Source of the DNA: Heterobilharzia americana
Taxonomy: Eukaryota; Platyhelminthes; Trematoda; Strigeidida; Schistosomatidae
Direction of reading: 5' to 3'
NCBI GenBank assembly: GCA_944470555.2
Contig: OX104127.1
Span: 145,119,787-145,183,786, forward strand
DNA: 64,000 nucleotides
A model generated the notes under the pieces. The model was not told the DNA's origin. It did not search any database and was given only the letters and a program-made list of their open reading frames with translations. Position numbers and translations under genes: made by a program. Each line of letters begins with the position of its first letter. Position 1 is the first letter of the stretch. Below are positions 1 to 11,220 of the stretch, piece by piece.

Positions 1-225
1 CATATCAGGGCATGCCGTCGAGTGGAACTCGAATGGGAAACGACGAATTGGGCGTCCAAGGTGAGAGTGACATGGAGTAGATGGTGTGAGGAAGGAATGA
101 ATACTTCTGGGCGGTTGTAGAGGCAAATTGAAAAGACTGGACGGATAGTGAAATGGCGATGTGCTACTGACGCCCTGTTTTCCACTAAGAATCGAAGAGA
201 CAATTAATATTAATAAATATCCATG
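1..225 (+). repeat. LINE lineage 1 (RTE-like), 3' end fragment
   Basis: The plus strand reads, with stops and shifts, as the C-terminal end shared by the lineage-1 LINE copies (a WNPNGKRRVGRPRVTWRR-type run, then a tail ending near SLCSTRN). It is cut by the window edge on the 5' side and ends in AATATTAATAAAT-type sequence, in place of the (AAT)n tails of its relatives. It is degenerate, with no intact frame. Confidence 0.75.
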
Positions 226-374
226 ATGCCTTGATATTATAGTCTATCGCTTCCACCACAACAAACGAAACATAAATTGTGGAAGATATAATCGATTTTT
301 TCACTTTTATTATTAAATATAAAGTTGAAATCATCGATTTATGTTTGTAGCTATACATTGGTGACAATTGAATA

Positions 375-505
375 GGAAATGAAAATCTAGACCATGGTAA
401 GATTCAAACCAGTGACCTCTAGGTTACCTATTCGATGCTCTACCAGAGAAGCTATACAAATGAACTACTGATTACATTTTTATTTCACCTTCAATTTTCA
501 AGGAT
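375..505 (-). repeat. SINE family C, partial copy
   Basis: On the minus strand there is a degraded tRNA-like head: an A-box-like stretch around GGTAGAGCATC and a B-box-like GGTTTGAATC, followed by the family C tail near TCTAGATTTTCATTTC. It is more diverged than the copies at 1.3-1.8 kb. Confidence 0.6.
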
Positions 506-739
506 TTTGTTCAATTGTCATGTATAAATACGTAATGCCTTGCTATCCACCTGGTTGTATTCTCAGCTAGTATGCATCATATTTCAAAGACAAATTTGTC
601 ATAGTAACTTAACGAAATCTGAGTACTGAAAAAGACAAACTTAGATGCTCATTAAAAGTGAAATGGTTAAAGACACTGATCTTTTGTTACCGATTACATG
701 CTTGTCATATTATCTAACTGATGACTGACTACATCTTCA

Positions 740-788
<49 letters not shown>

Positions 789-1285
789 AGAAAAACTCAT
801 TGAATATGTTTTGCGTGACTTCCATATCTCTTTTCTGTTCAAGTTTGTTTATTAAACAATCAAGTGTTAATCACCTTGACAGCATAAATATAAAAGTTTG
901 GCATAAATCAAATCAAACTGTATTAAACAGTCAATTATTATTTATTTACTCATTTTACTTGGTCTTTCTTTGAATTGTATGAAACGATTGATGATTAGGT
1001 GATTAGTAATTAAAAAAAAAGGTATAAGATATTGTTGTGATATGAAGTTGATCTGAATGTATTTCAGTTAATCTGTCCTTATTGGCCATGAAGAACAATT
1101 GATTAACGAAGAGGTGAGTTATTTAGTTAGGATAAGCATCACGGAAGTTACTTTGCATGCAATATAGATCAATTTGAGGTATTATAGAAGTTCACAAAAA
1201 CGTTGGTAACCAACTTCTTATCATATGATACAATCCTCAAAAATTAGGTAAGAATATAAGTTTTTAATGACAAATGATTATTATA
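506..1285. other. Unassigned AT-rich DNA
   Basis: I see no coding region or recognisable repeat here apart from the (TA)n tract at 741-785. Confidence 0.5.
741..785. repeat. (TA)n microsatellite
   Basis: About 22 uninterrupted TA units. Confidence 0.95.
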
Positions 1286-1287
1286 TT

Positions 1288-1800
1288 GTGTGATGATTGA
1301 AGGTGAGTTGGAAATTTTGGACTGCGACCGGATTCGAACTAACGACCACTATATTTCCGGCCAGATGCTCTACCAACTGAGCTACGAGATGTGACTGCTG
1401 ACCAGATTTTTATTCTACTCCAATCACCAAAGTGGTTTTTACCTGATTACCATGTGTATTCGTGACGTGTTACTACCGGTTGATCGTATTCACACTGGCT
1501 GACTAGTCAGGACTTCTCATCCCAATCCAAACGTAACCGAATTGAAGAGGGGGAGCATCATACGGATTATCATTTTATTTGAGATGGCTATGATTTGACA
1601 GACTAGTATCTTATACTGGGTGATGATTGAAAGTGAGATGAGAATCTGGACCACGGCCGGATTCGAATCAGCTACCACCAAGTTACCGTCCAGATGCTCT
1701 ACCAACCGAACTACGAAGTTCGACTGCTGATCAGATTTTCATTTCACTTCAATCACCGAGGATTTTTACCTGACTACCATGTGAATTCATGATTATTATC
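1288..1800 (-). repeat. SINE family C, tandem pair
   Basis: Two copies lie head to tail, starting again about 330 bp apart at GATGATTGAA. Each minus-strand copy has a tRNA-like head: an A box close to TAGCTCAGTTGGTAGAGC and a B box close to GGTTCGAATCCGG. The linker contains GAGGGGGAGCATCAT, which recurs in the family C copies near 22.1 and 24.0 kb. I saw no hammerhead core. The first copy's anticodon-arm region differs from the second, so the two are not a very recent duplication. Confidence 0.75.
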
Positions 1801-2159
1801 ATGAAAAACTGAAAATCATAGAAAGTCGGTCGGATATTCTACTCCTTTCGAAAATACTTCTGAAGGATATCAAGTCAAGAGTGATTGATATAGCGATAGA
1901 ATTCAGTAGTGAATTCATTAGGATTTCCCTTGAAGAATTCACTTCCTCTGAACACCATTTGCTATTTGTCTCATACTGGTTTTCCAAGATAAAAAGACCT
2001 TCTTCCAGACCTACCTAATGTTGGCACTGACCAAACTATACTACTCGCATGCTGAAACAATTAACTATGTGTTGTAATGTATTTAACATATATGAAAAAT
2101 ATGATACCTTTTGAGGGAATTTTAAGTCTTTATTGACATACTTGTAATTGATATTGAAC

Positions 2160-2290
2160 AAGTTGCCACCAGGTTTCCAGGCCGGTGGTGGTTTGTTCGA
2201 ATGTTGTCGTGGAGCAAATTATCATCTCATGCTCGATCATCACCCAGTCTCCTAAACCAAAGTTACTTCAGATAGTCAAAATGATACTTG
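2160..2290 (+). repeat. SINE family C, 3' part
   Basis: The B-box-like region and the tail (GATCATCACCCAGTCTCC, then the AGATAGTCAAAATGATA end) match family C. The A-box half is missing. Confidence 0.6.
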
Positions 2291-2635
2291 TAATTCTCCA
2301 TTGTTAAACTGAGGAGTCTCACCCAGGACGAAACATACGTCTTGGATTCTTCTGCTAGCCCCAACGAATTAAATCTTAAGTCTTATTCTACTTATGGAAA
2401 GTTATGATATTCAAAGTGTAACTTGTGTTTACATTCTCGACGCTATTTAATACCGTCAGTGAAACCCTAAACAGTGGTAGGAATGTTTTTCAGATCAACT
2501 GTTTAAGAAATATATCTCTTACTTCAGAATAGTCTTATATTCTATGAAGATTCGATGAACAGCAAAAATTCAACTGAGTGATATCAGCATTCAGCCATTA
2601 GTTACATCAAACATCAAATTTTTCCAGTTGACCAA
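2291..2635. other. Unassigned DNA
   Basis: No gene or clear repeat seen. The first 80 bases hold a short family-A-like piece (GAGTCTCACCCAGGACGAAAC ending in a CTGCTAGCC-like stretch). Confidence 0.45.
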
Positions 2636-2940
2636 ATTAATTTCATTTTGACAATGAGGATGTATATTAGCTGGGACTGAAACCCACGACGCGCATTTTC
2701 ATCCTGTTTGGGACTCGTCAGGTAGATATACCTACATCTCAGTCAGTGATATAGTTCCCACTAAAACTAGAACTCAACACAGATCTCTTCAAACGTCACT
2801 AGGCCACTGAGTCATGGTCGTTACTATCAAACTGAAATTACAAACACCATCGAGACATCCACGCGGGAGCTCCCATGCCTCAACTAGAGGCTGGTCAATT
2901 CGGTCCAAAAAACGACAGGAAATTACAAGGAGTGATAAAA
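2636..2940 (-). repeat. SINE family A (Smalpha-type), near full length
   Basis: On the minus strand it runs from the 5' leader (ATTCGGTCC region mirrored near 2895) through a degraded tRNA-like head to the GGGAAC linker and a hammerhead at 2681-2727. This is one of the few copies in which the leader, head and ribozyme are all recognisable. Confidence 0.8.
2681..2727 (-). ncRNA. Hammerhead ribozyme (family A) with intact core
   Basis: On the minus strand the order is stem I strand AUCUAC, core CUGACGA, stem II GUCC/GGAU around CAAACA, core GAAA, a short self-complementary stem III, the cleavage triplet GUC, then the stem I partner GUGGGU. All conserved core positions are present; position 7 is C, which is allowed. 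The innermost stem I pair is C-G, whereas other family A copies have G-C. Stem III has no real loop, as in natural Smalpha monomers. Activity is inferred, not shown. Confidence 0.75.
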
Positions 2941-3959
2941 ATGAGCTACTGTTGTTATTTTAATCTGAACAAATCAACACTGCACTTGCACAAATCTTAT
3001 TGGTTGATTAGGCTTCTCATTGAGTAAATTTCAAAGGGAGGGATCCTGATATTTGTCAATTTTTGCATTATGTAAAGGAAGACTCAGTTATCAGAAGTGC
3101 CAATGAATTTTATAGTTAATTTACATATTATACTAAGTAAATAAAACCAGCGTGATCATCTATAAATGATTTAAAAATTGAACAGTTCACATTGAATAGG
3201 TTTTCAACTACGCAACAGTAGTGTCAACAAGGTTTACGTTGAAAACCAACCACCAGCCAGGATCATATGATGTGATCTGTGACAAATAAAGAGTCACAGA
3301 ATAACGAATATATACTACTGAAAAGCATGAGTAGTTGGGAACCACTCAAGCAGGCAGATCAGAGGGAAATAAACACTGGATGACTATCTCATTCGTTTGG
3401 GGACAAATTCAGTTCACTACAAAGCTGGATTGTTCAGACCAACGGAATCTAGCTAACTGACTTTGATTGGGTGGATGACTAATTTGCTAACGATTTACAA
3501 ACTGTACAGTCCACGATGATATTACTCACAGTTGAGTAGGTTTTCAACTGTCCAATTGTAGTGACAACATGGTTTCTATCAGAAACCACCTGCTTGTCAA
3601 GATTACAATTGGTAACCTTTGACACGAAAAATCTTGGAACTAAGGAAATATGCTGCTGAATTTGTAAGTCATCTGCAAATTGCCAAACAGGTTCAAGTAA
3701 TTTGAACAATTCTGAAGTGTAGGTTGAATTTTTTTCCAGTACATAATTGATGAGCCCATCCGTAAGCGAGCAAAATTGTCATCTGGTCTTTAGATTACTT
3801 TGATTTGGCTGGTGAAATACATACAGCATCATGAATGGTTTTCAACTACCTGTTACCTTTTACCAGTATACTGACTGAAGAAAAGTATCTCTGAAAAACA
3901 ATACTCCTTCTTAAAAAAAAGTTAAAATAACTATAATTATCACTTTTAGAAGGTTATTT
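2941..3959. other. Unassigned DNA with internal duplication
   Basis: No gene seen. Two stretches resemble each other: near 3195-3260 and near 3530-3600 both carry AGGTTTTCAACT, then GTAGTGACAACA-like, then GGTTT. This suggests a diverged duplication of a few hundred bases. Confidence 0.4.
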
Positions 3960-4205
3960 CAAGTTTATTACTAGCTGAGCTAAGAGAAGTTGGGAATATG
4001 GACCATTGGATTTTGACCAAGTGGCTCAACGTTAACGTGCTGACCACGGAACCTGAAGGTCACGGGTTCGATCCAGGGAGGGCGGGGTCGTGGGTGCGCA
4101 CTGCTGAGGAGTTCTATACTATGACGAAACAGCTGTCCAGTGTTCTAAGGTTTCCTTTGTTCCTCCAACTGATGTCAGTCTACGATGAATAACAACATGA
4201 AATAC
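3960..4205 (+). repeat. SINE family B, near full length
   Basis: It begins with GCTAAGAGAAGTTGGGAATA, followed by a tRNA-like head: an A-box-like GTGGCTCAACGTTAACG and a B-box GGGTTCGATCC. After the linker GGGTGCG comes a hammerhead (4099-4142) and the 3' tail ATGTCAGTCTACGATGAATA. An inverted copy lies 700 bp downstream at 4900-5155. Confidence 0.8.
4099..4142 (+). ncRNA. Hammerhead ribozyme (family B), core intact, weak stem II
   Basis: Stem I is CACUG/CAGUG. The cores are CUGAGGA and GAAA. Stem III is ACAGCUGU, self-complementary, followed by cleavage after GUC. Position 7 is G, a position that tolerates any base. Stem II has drifted (GUUC against UGAC), so only about three pairs remain. 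Confidence 0.7.
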
Positions 4206-4665
4206 TTACAAGTGGTTGTTACATTCAGCATTGACTTATGCTAAAGACATCTGATCCGATCAAAATCCCCTCATCCTATTATATGGATAAATCCTCATCG
4301 AAATGAGTGTAAACTATCGTCACATTATAAGTAAGAAACTGGGTTTACTAGCGGCTTATAATTTCGAAGATTATGTGAATAACTTCATTTCTAAAGCTTG
4401 AGAAAATACCAGTTCTATGCGATAATCTTGAAGTAATAACACTTTTTAGACAAAAGAATAATTTATTCTTGCATAATTTCATTAACGATCAAAGAAGGAA
4501 TGTAACCTAAACAAAGTTAGATGCGTCTTTCTGTCATCTGTCTCCTTATCTATTTTTTCTTTGATACTTGTAATCTCCCGTCTCTATACTACATTGAATT
4601 GCTTGACTTCTACTGACAAATGGATTCGTGTATGGATGACTGAATGCTGTCCAATTACTCATTGT
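4206..4665. other. Unassigned DNA
   Basis: AT-rich; no gene or repeat family recognised. Confidence 0.45.
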
Positions 4666-4669
4666 GCTG

Positions 4670-4745
4670 TTGTCTGTCTGGTGGAATCAGAAACGCACGT
4701 TTCATCCTAGTTGGGACTCGTCAGCCGGGTACACTTGGTTGTAAA
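4670..4745 (-). repeat. SINE family A, 3' fragment with hammerhead core
   Basis: On the minus strand it reads CCGG, CUGACGA, GUCC/GGAU around CAACUA, then GAAA, then CGUGCGUU and a GATTCCACC end. Both core segments survive, but stem I is poorly paired and the cleavage triplet is GUU rather than GUC. Only the ribozyme part of the SINE remains. Confidence 0.65.
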
Positions 4746-4899
4746 TTATCCGGAATTCACAATCTATAGTACACCTGTGTGTATCTTCATTCACAGATTA
4801 CTTCTCAGTTCTTTTCTCAAGAACCACTTATTATTCCCTAGTAAATTGCTGTCATTAAACTTATAACTATATTTGAGGGAGTTGTGGGGATTTGGAATA

Positions 4900-5155
4900 T
4901 TTCAAGTTGTTATTCATCGTAGACTGACATCAGTTGGAGGAATAAAGGAACCTAGGAGCACTAGACAGCTGTTTCGTCATAGTACGGGACCCCTCAGCAG
5001 TGCGTACCCACGACCCCGCCCTCCCTGGATCGAACCCGTGACCTTCAGGTTCCGTGGTCAGCACGTTACCGTTGAGCCACTTGGTCAGAATCCAATGGTC
5101 CATATTTCCAACTTCTCTTAGCTCACGGTACAGCGTAACCGCCACCCAATTTTAT
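4900..5155 (-). repeat. SINE family B, near full length, mutated hammerhead
   Basis: On the minus strand it has the family B head (A-box-like GTGGCTCAACGGTAACG, B-box GGGTTCGATCC) and the 3' tail ending ATGTCAGTCTACGATGAATA. The ribozyme region, 4959-5002, keeps CACUG and the GAAACAGCUGUC part, but the first core reads CUGAGGG, so the conserved A9 is lost and it is unlikely to cleave. It forms an inverted pair with the copy at 3960-4205. Confidence 0.8.
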
Positions 5156-5439
5156 CGTTCAGTAACTATGTTCCTATGCTTTTCCTATTTTACATCGTTC
5201 AACGTAGTGAGAGTTTCGTTTGTAATAAAATTTCAATAGATATGTTCTAGATGTGATTAGTAGTCTTTCAATTAGTTCCTGAGTAAATGTTTTTGACTGA
5301 AAAGAGAGTTTGACTTTTCCGCTTCACCTATTGGGTATCTTAGATCACAGTAACATTACTTGAATCAACATTACTACTTATAAGTAGTTAGTTTTTGTAC
5401 GAAAATTAATAAATATGGTGCACTGATTTCAACTTTGTA

Positions 5440-5690
5440 TTTATCACGAGTTGACTTCACATGGAGAATCGCTGAAGACCTGACAGCGATAAACAGTTAC
5501 TTCGTCCCGGTATGACATTCTTCAACTGTATGCAACCACGATCCTACACCACCAGGGACTGAACCCAATACCTTCAGGCTGCGCAACCAGTACTTTGCCA
5601 TTACCTTAATGAGTCGGGATCCATTGGTACGAATTTCCCTACTTCCATCAGTTCGCGATATACCGTGACTTTCCTCCAAAGCCATTACTA
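5440..5690 (-). repeat. SINE family B, degraded copy
   Basis: The minus-strand order of tail, ruined hammerhead, GGGTTCAGTCCC-type B box and TCGCGATATACCGTGAC leader matches family B. The ribozyme cores are not recognisable. Confidence 0.65.
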
Positions 5691-5799
5691 GGTACCTTTT
5701 CCCACCCGCGATTTATTTTACCTCAAAGGTCACAACTTCTCAATAGAACTTTTTGAGTTTCATCTCGAAACAAGTCACTAATGACCACTGGATAATGAT

Positions 5800-6140
5800 T
5801 TCAGTTTGCAGGTTTATGGAGATCTTACTGATTTCAAGTTGGTGTTCATCATGAACTGACACCAATGACCACTGGAGCAAATTAAGTCGAACATGAGGTC
5901 AGGTACCCAACGATAACATTGAAATGAAGTTACGTCATATCACTAACTGACCAAAGTAGAAAAGTGTGGACCATTATATTGTGACTCATTAAGGTAATGG
6001 TAAAGTATTATCTGCGGAGCTTGAAGGTATCGGGTTTGATCCCTGATGGTGTAGGATCATGGGTGCGTATTGCTGGTGAGTCTCATACTAGGAGGAAATA
6101 GTTACTTCTCTTATATAACTCTGACTAACTTGAAATAAGT
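5800..6140. repeat. SINE family B pieces, opposite orientations
   Basis: A minus-strand 3' tail (TTGGTGTTCATCATGAACTG) at about 5830-5880 is followed by a plus-strand copy from about 5925 with B box GGGTTTGATCCC. The ribozyme region of the second (GCTGGTGAGTCTCATACTAG, then GAGGAAATAG) has lost both cores. Confidence 0.6.
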
Positions 6141-6625
6141 TGCGAAGACCGCATTGGATAGATAGTTTGGCAGGATGCAATCATTGCCTATTTCTCACTC
6201 ACATGACGGTTAGACATCAAGTTTGGTGAATGAAAAGAAGGTGAGATTTCACTGACAGCTGATTCTTACAGCTGGTCAGTCTGATCAAAATTTCCACAGA
6301 ACTCATTTTTCCTCTAAGTTTCATTTATTCCCCCACATATATCCGAATATAATTGATCATTTGTTTAAGAAGTTATAAATGAGTGGTAACACCGAGAGTA
6401 AGAGTTTCATCAGTTGAAATTGGTTTCTTCAGCATTCATAAGTACGGTTTCACGGCTTTTCTTATGAAAATCTGATATGCTACACATCTTAGCACATAAA
6501 AGATGAAATTAAAATCACAATTTCATGTACATAATTGTAGAGTCATTTATTTCAGGAAACTATGTACTTAATATGAGTTTTCTGAAGACACATTAATAAT
6601 GATAATAATAATAATTAATTTGCTC
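6141..6625. other. Unassigned DNA
   Basis: No gene or repeat family recognised; AT-rich with short A/T runs. Confidence 0.45.
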
Positions 6626-6629
6626 AATT

Positions 6630-6785
6630 GTGGCTAGCAGAAGAATCCGGGATGCACGTTTCGTTCTACTTGGGACTGGTCAACTGGATATACCTGCACA
6701 TCAGTGAATGATGTTGTTCCCACTGAGATCTTCAGCCGATGAGTTTCAAGTAGGACGAAACGCACATCATCTACTACTGACCATA
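6630..6785. repeat. SINE family A fold-back of two 3' ends
   Basis: A minus-strand hammerhead region with mutated core (UUGACCA) at about 6645-6690 is followed by a plus-strand one with core CCGAUGA and GAAA at about 6738-6785. Both have lost essential core bases. Confidence 0.6.
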
Positions 6786-6908
6786 TAACTCGAGGAATAA
6801 CTTGATGAAAATGATAACTAAGTTTATTTTGTTGTAAGCACACGTATTGCACACTGTTCAATCAATCACATTTATTGATTAGCAGTGTAATGAATGAACT
6901 ACTATTCA

Positions 6909-6939
<31 letters not shown>
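6909..6939. repeat. (ACT)n microsatellite
   Basis: About ten perfect ACT units. Confidence 0.95.
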
Positions 6940-7246
6940 GAAGAAACAGAAGACAACTCGACGAGAGAATGTGTATTATGAACAATTGGAATGGTAATGG
7001 TTACACATGGTACTCCTTGCACTAATGCAGCCATTTGCAAATGTCTTCGTTTCCTCTCTGTCCCTGTCTTGATTTGCTCTTGACCGGCTCTTCATACACT
7101 CTTATCAGCAGCATCCCGTGTACCACGTCTGTGTTGTCTCCTGAGTCGCTCTTGGCGGAAACCTTACCCATTGCCGGTAATTCCCTATGATTCCTGCCAC
7201 CCTCTCAAATATATACTTACTACTTATATCCGTTGTTATCAGCAAC

Positions 7247-7287
7247 GCCCACTACACTACTACTACTACTACTCCTGCTACTACTCA

Positions 7288-7333
<46 letters not shown>

Positions 7334-7335
7334 GC
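7247..7335. repeat. (ACT)n microsatellite, interrupted
   Basis: ACT units with CCTGCT and CAC interruptions. The open frame here is only the repeat translated as poly-Tyr and is not a gene. Confidence 0.95.
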
Positions 7336-8030
7336 TACTACCCTATGACTCTTGGTCCAGTGTCGATATTCCTATCATCTATCTAAACAACTTTTAACCA
7401 TTCAACCGCTTATCATTTTATTCCTTTTTTATTGAAAAAAAAGCGTGTATCAACATGTACATGATTTATGTCCATTAGTTATGATAGAAAAGATATGAAA
7501 AATATTTTGTAAAGTCATAGCTTGTGAGTAATAATTAAAGTGGTCAACATCAACTGACCTTTACTTCACTGTTGATTTTTTTTTTATATCGTGTACAGAA
7601 ATCAGGAGAATCATCTACCCTTTTTAATATACAATGATCTATCCTCATTTTGTTAGTTATTGGTGTTGGTGGGGTTTACTTCTAAATATGTCATCGGTTG
7701 AGACGCTGTTTATTTATTTTTTTTTTCACGTTTTCTGATTGTCTGATAACTAAATAATCATGCATAAAATTAACATTCATAGTTAATAGAATTAATGGTG
7801 AAATACTTGTAAAAAGGAATGTCTAGTCGGGGAAAAATTTGTATGGCTTTTTTTGTATTCATGAACAAAAGTGTTCAAGACTCTGAAGTATGCCCTAAAG
7901 GTAAATTATATGGGAAATATTTTATCCATTCTACTTTCGCCTGATATTAAAAAAATGTAACTATAATCATAATTCACAGGTCGAGTAATTCGGCCCTATG
8001 TAGCAACGGGAAATTATGATTATCACTACC
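7336..8030. other. Unassigned AT-rich DNA
   Basis: No gene seen; A and T homopolymers. From about 7978 a short family-A leader-like stretch (GAGTAATTCGGCCC) begins. Confidence 0.45.
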
Positions 8031-8034
8031 ATTT

Positions 8035-8345
8035 TGACTGTCTGAGATAGCCGTGGTTTTGTGGACTAGTGGTGGTTGCTGGTTCGACTCCGGCCGTGGT
8101 GCAAATTTTCATTTCACCTTTAGTCACCACCCAGTATAAGTATCATTAAACAACTGATACCCCTGTCTGACAAGAGGTGGCTATCATGCCCCAGTTGCTT
8201 AGTGGAAAACTCTGTGGAGCGAAGGGTATTGGGTTCGACTCTCAGTGGGAACAACGCCACCCAATGGGATTCAGGCATATCCAGCTGACGACTCCCAAAT
8301 AGGACGAGACACATGTTACTGATTCCTCTGCTAGTCACCAAGATT
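8035..8345 (+). repeat. SINE family C piece followed by SINE family A copy
   Basis: 8035-8150 holds a family C B box (TGGTTCGACTCCGGCCG) and tail. 8160-8345 is a family A copy with a TTGGGTTCGACTC B box and the GGGAACAAC linker. Its ribozyme reads CUGACGA, then CUCC/GGAC, then GAGA, so the second core has lost an essential A. Confidence 0.7.
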
Positions 8346-8669
8346 AAATTTACATTTTTAAGTGATAAATTCATTATACTGCATTGCATGAGTACAGAAG
8401 TTTATCCGATAATCTTGTCAGCTGATGGGATCAATAATCAATAAATAATTCCGATAGCCTGACTATCACATGAGGCTTAGTTTGAAGAAAGTGGTAACCG
8501 ACTAGTTAGTTAACTATATTACAGACTACTTTGTGAAGAACCAACTATATTAAGTTGAAAACTTACTGATTTCTCTTAGTTTCAGCATGAATTCGTGACT
8601 TATCAAGTCAGTCAGGTTCTTGTTAAGGGTTAAGGGATGAGTTATCCTCAGTCACAAAGTACTGGCATT

Positions 8670-8970
8670 CAGTAGGAGGTCGCACTATATCGTGAACTGA
8701 TACAAGCAGGAATTGTGGATCATTGGATTCTGACCCAGTGGCTCAATGGCAATGTACTGGTCTCAGAAGTGAAGGTTGGATTCAGTCCCTAACGATATGG
8801 GTCATGGGTGCACACTGCTAAGGAGTCCCATGTCAGGACTAAACAGCTATCCTTTACTTCCAGGTTTCCAATGGTTCCTCAACTGATGTAGGATAAAGGA
8901 GTTCCCCATTACTCCTAGGATTTAAATGGTTTTCCAGCTGATAACAGTCCGTGATGAATGCTACCTTGAA
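8670..8970 (+). repeat. SINE family B, mutated hammerhead
   Basis: The leader ACTATATCGTGAACTGATAC, an A-box-like GTGGCTCAATGGCAATG and the linker GGTGCACACTG are present. The cores read CUAAGGA and UAAA, so both are mutated, while stem II GUCC/GGAC is kept. Confidence 0.7.
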
Positions 8971-9204
8971 ATGAATAAAACAGTTTATTGTTTTGTCCTA
9001 CTTGAAAAGAATGCGCTCAAAATAGCATCTTAGAACTCAAATCTATTAAGTCTCTTTGTTGTGAATAACATCTAACTGACTTATTACGCGAATCGCTCCC
9101 TGTCTCACCTTGTCATTTACTAACTGCTTACGAAAGATGTTATAAGTGTTCCCATTTATTAGTACTTAATGACTCACTGAAAAAATATGTAGTAATGATA
9201 AATA

Positions 9205-9715
9205 ATATCTAACAGTGAAATGGTCCAGTCAGCGACCGGAAATTACAAGCAATAACATCAAAACTACACCTGTCTCACATGGAGTGGCCATCGTGACTCA
9301 GCGGTCTAGTGTAGTGGAGTCTAAAGTGTTCGGTCGTGAGTACGAGTCTTAGCAATATCACTGATTGAGAGGCATGTACATCCAACTGAAGAGTCCCAAA
9401 AAGGAAGAAACGCGTATCTTGCATTCCACTGCTAGCCGCACAGGAGCCCATATGCTAATAGAAACCTATCAATTCCGTCGAATCAACTACCGTATAATAC
9501 AAGCCATCATACTAAAACTATACTCGTCGCACAAGAAGTGGTTATCATGGCTCGGTGGTCTAGTGGATAACGCTCCGGCGTTTAGAGCGATCGGTCCTGA
9601 GTTGGGATCCTGATGGGAACAACACTCACTGGGAGGTAGGTACATCCAGCTGACGAGTAAGCCCTAAACAGGACGAAATGTACACCATGGATTCCACTAC
9701 TAGCCACTATCCATC
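9205..9715 (+). repeat. SINE family A, two copies in tandem
   Basis: Copy 1 (to about 9440) has the leader, a degraded head and a hammerhead region at 9379-9427 with both cores (CUGAAGA, GAAA), but the outer stem II pair is lost (GUCC/GGAA). Copy 2 has a good head (GTGGTCTAGTGGATAACGC), but its ribozyme region has a 2-3 base insertion in stem II, and ACC replaces the cleavage triplet. The two copies abut head to tail. Confidence 0.75.
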
Positions 9716-10495
9716 ATTACTATAGTTGTTTTCTCTGTCTAACCCCTTAAGTGACGCTTGGAGCTTACTTCTGAGGAAACCTTGAACACGTAGAAATTAA
9801 TGATGATAGGGCTTAGTGAACATCATACTATGAAATTATCAACGACTTCACAACATGGCCACTCATTTTACTATGATTATGAACAATTGTATATTGATTC
9901 TTGCACAATAATATGTAGGTGTTCTAATTTGAATATTCTACTCTGTTCATCCATGACTCATACGGCTAAAATACATGAGATGGAAGCCAACTTATCAATT
10001 GGATGGTTATGACCAGACATAATTCTAGGAACGGCTACTCAAAGTGTTAAAACTGTATAACTTATATGTTATTTATAGAAAGTTACTTTTAATGTATAAA
10101 CACTTTGAACTTGTTTAGACCAGTTTGAGTACCGATTTGACTGTATCGGGAATCATATCTTTTTACATCCCGATAGCCCTTATGACTTGATATAGCTAAA
10201 GTACAAAATTAATCTACAGCGTGCCAATATATAACTGATCGTGAATAAATTTACTACATGTCAAATTTCTCTATATCTATTTTTAAAAAAACTGCTACAA
10301 CTGTGTTGTCATATGGAATATATTCATCACTGTAATCTTGAACGTATGTTTGGCGTTGAGTTTCAATACATTCACTTCTTGTGTTTTATGGATGGTTCCA
10401 TTGAATATCGAGTATCTAGAAGATATACAATAACACAGATCAACATACAACACCATTCAGGTTTACTATGAATGGAACAAAGTAAATCAACTAGT
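9716..10495. other. Unassigned DNA
   Basis: Several short open frames but no recognisable domain, and no splice-bounded exon I can defend. Confidence 0.45.
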
Positions 10496-10499
10496 TTAC

Positions 10500-10625
10500 T
10501 TGGTGGATAGCAGTCGAATCTAGGACACGCATTTCGTCCTACTAGGGAATCATCAGCAACTGTATGTATCTCCCTCTCAATGAATGGTGGTGTTCCCACT
10601 TAGACTGGGACCTAACGAGGTAAAT
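10500..10625 (-). repeat. SINE family A, 3' half with hammerhead core
   Basis: On the minus strand the cores CUGAUGA and GAAA and the cleavage triplet GUC (10515-10561) are intact, but the stem I strands no longer pair and the outer stem II pair is U-C. The GTGGGAACACC linker follows. Confidence 0.65.
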
Positions 10626-10734
10626 ATCAAGTAAATGAGGTTAACTTCATTTACACTACTCATGAAGCCTGAAGCAGTCTAGTGTACATATCTAGTAATG
10701 CAGATAAATTATCATAATTTTGATTAGGCGATAA

Positions 10735-11090
10735 CATGCTATGCATGCAGTCAGATGGCCAGAAAGAATAAGCAACAAGGAACTCTGGGAACGAACCAAC
10801 CAAGAACCTATCACGCAACAAATATGCAGGAAGAAGTGGAGATGGATTGGGCATGCACTGAGAAGGCCGACTGAGGACATCATGCGTCAGGCCCTCGAGT
10901 GGAATCCCCATGAGAAGCGACGAGTTGGACGTCCAAGGGTGACATGGAGGAGGTCGTGCGAGGAGGAAATGAGAGGTTGTGGGCTGTCGTGGAACCAGGT
11001 TCAAAAGATCTCAGAGAACAGAGGTCACTGGAAGCGTGCTACTGAAGCCCTATGTTCCACTAGGAACCTAAGGGACTAATAATAAATGAT
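10735..11090 (+). repeat. LINE lineage 1 (RTE-like), 3' coding fragment, open frame
   Basis: An uninterrupted 112-codon frame (10741-11079) encodes the C-terminal region after the reverse transcriptase: RWPERISNKELW, then WRWIGHALRRPT, then KRRVGRPRVTWRRSCEEEM, ending SLCSTRN-like before a stop and an AATAATAAATG tail. It is the least damaged copy of this segment here. It is 5' truncated, with no catalytic domain, so it is a dead fragment. Confidence 0.85.
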
Positions 11091-11220
11091 AAATGCAGTC
11101 TATAGAACTTGGATAGTAGATTTTAGACACGCTTATGACATCTGACAATATTTGGAGCAATCTCTAGTCTTTTGTACAGATACGTCTATGGTGATACTGA
11201 GACTTAAAGATAAATTGTAT

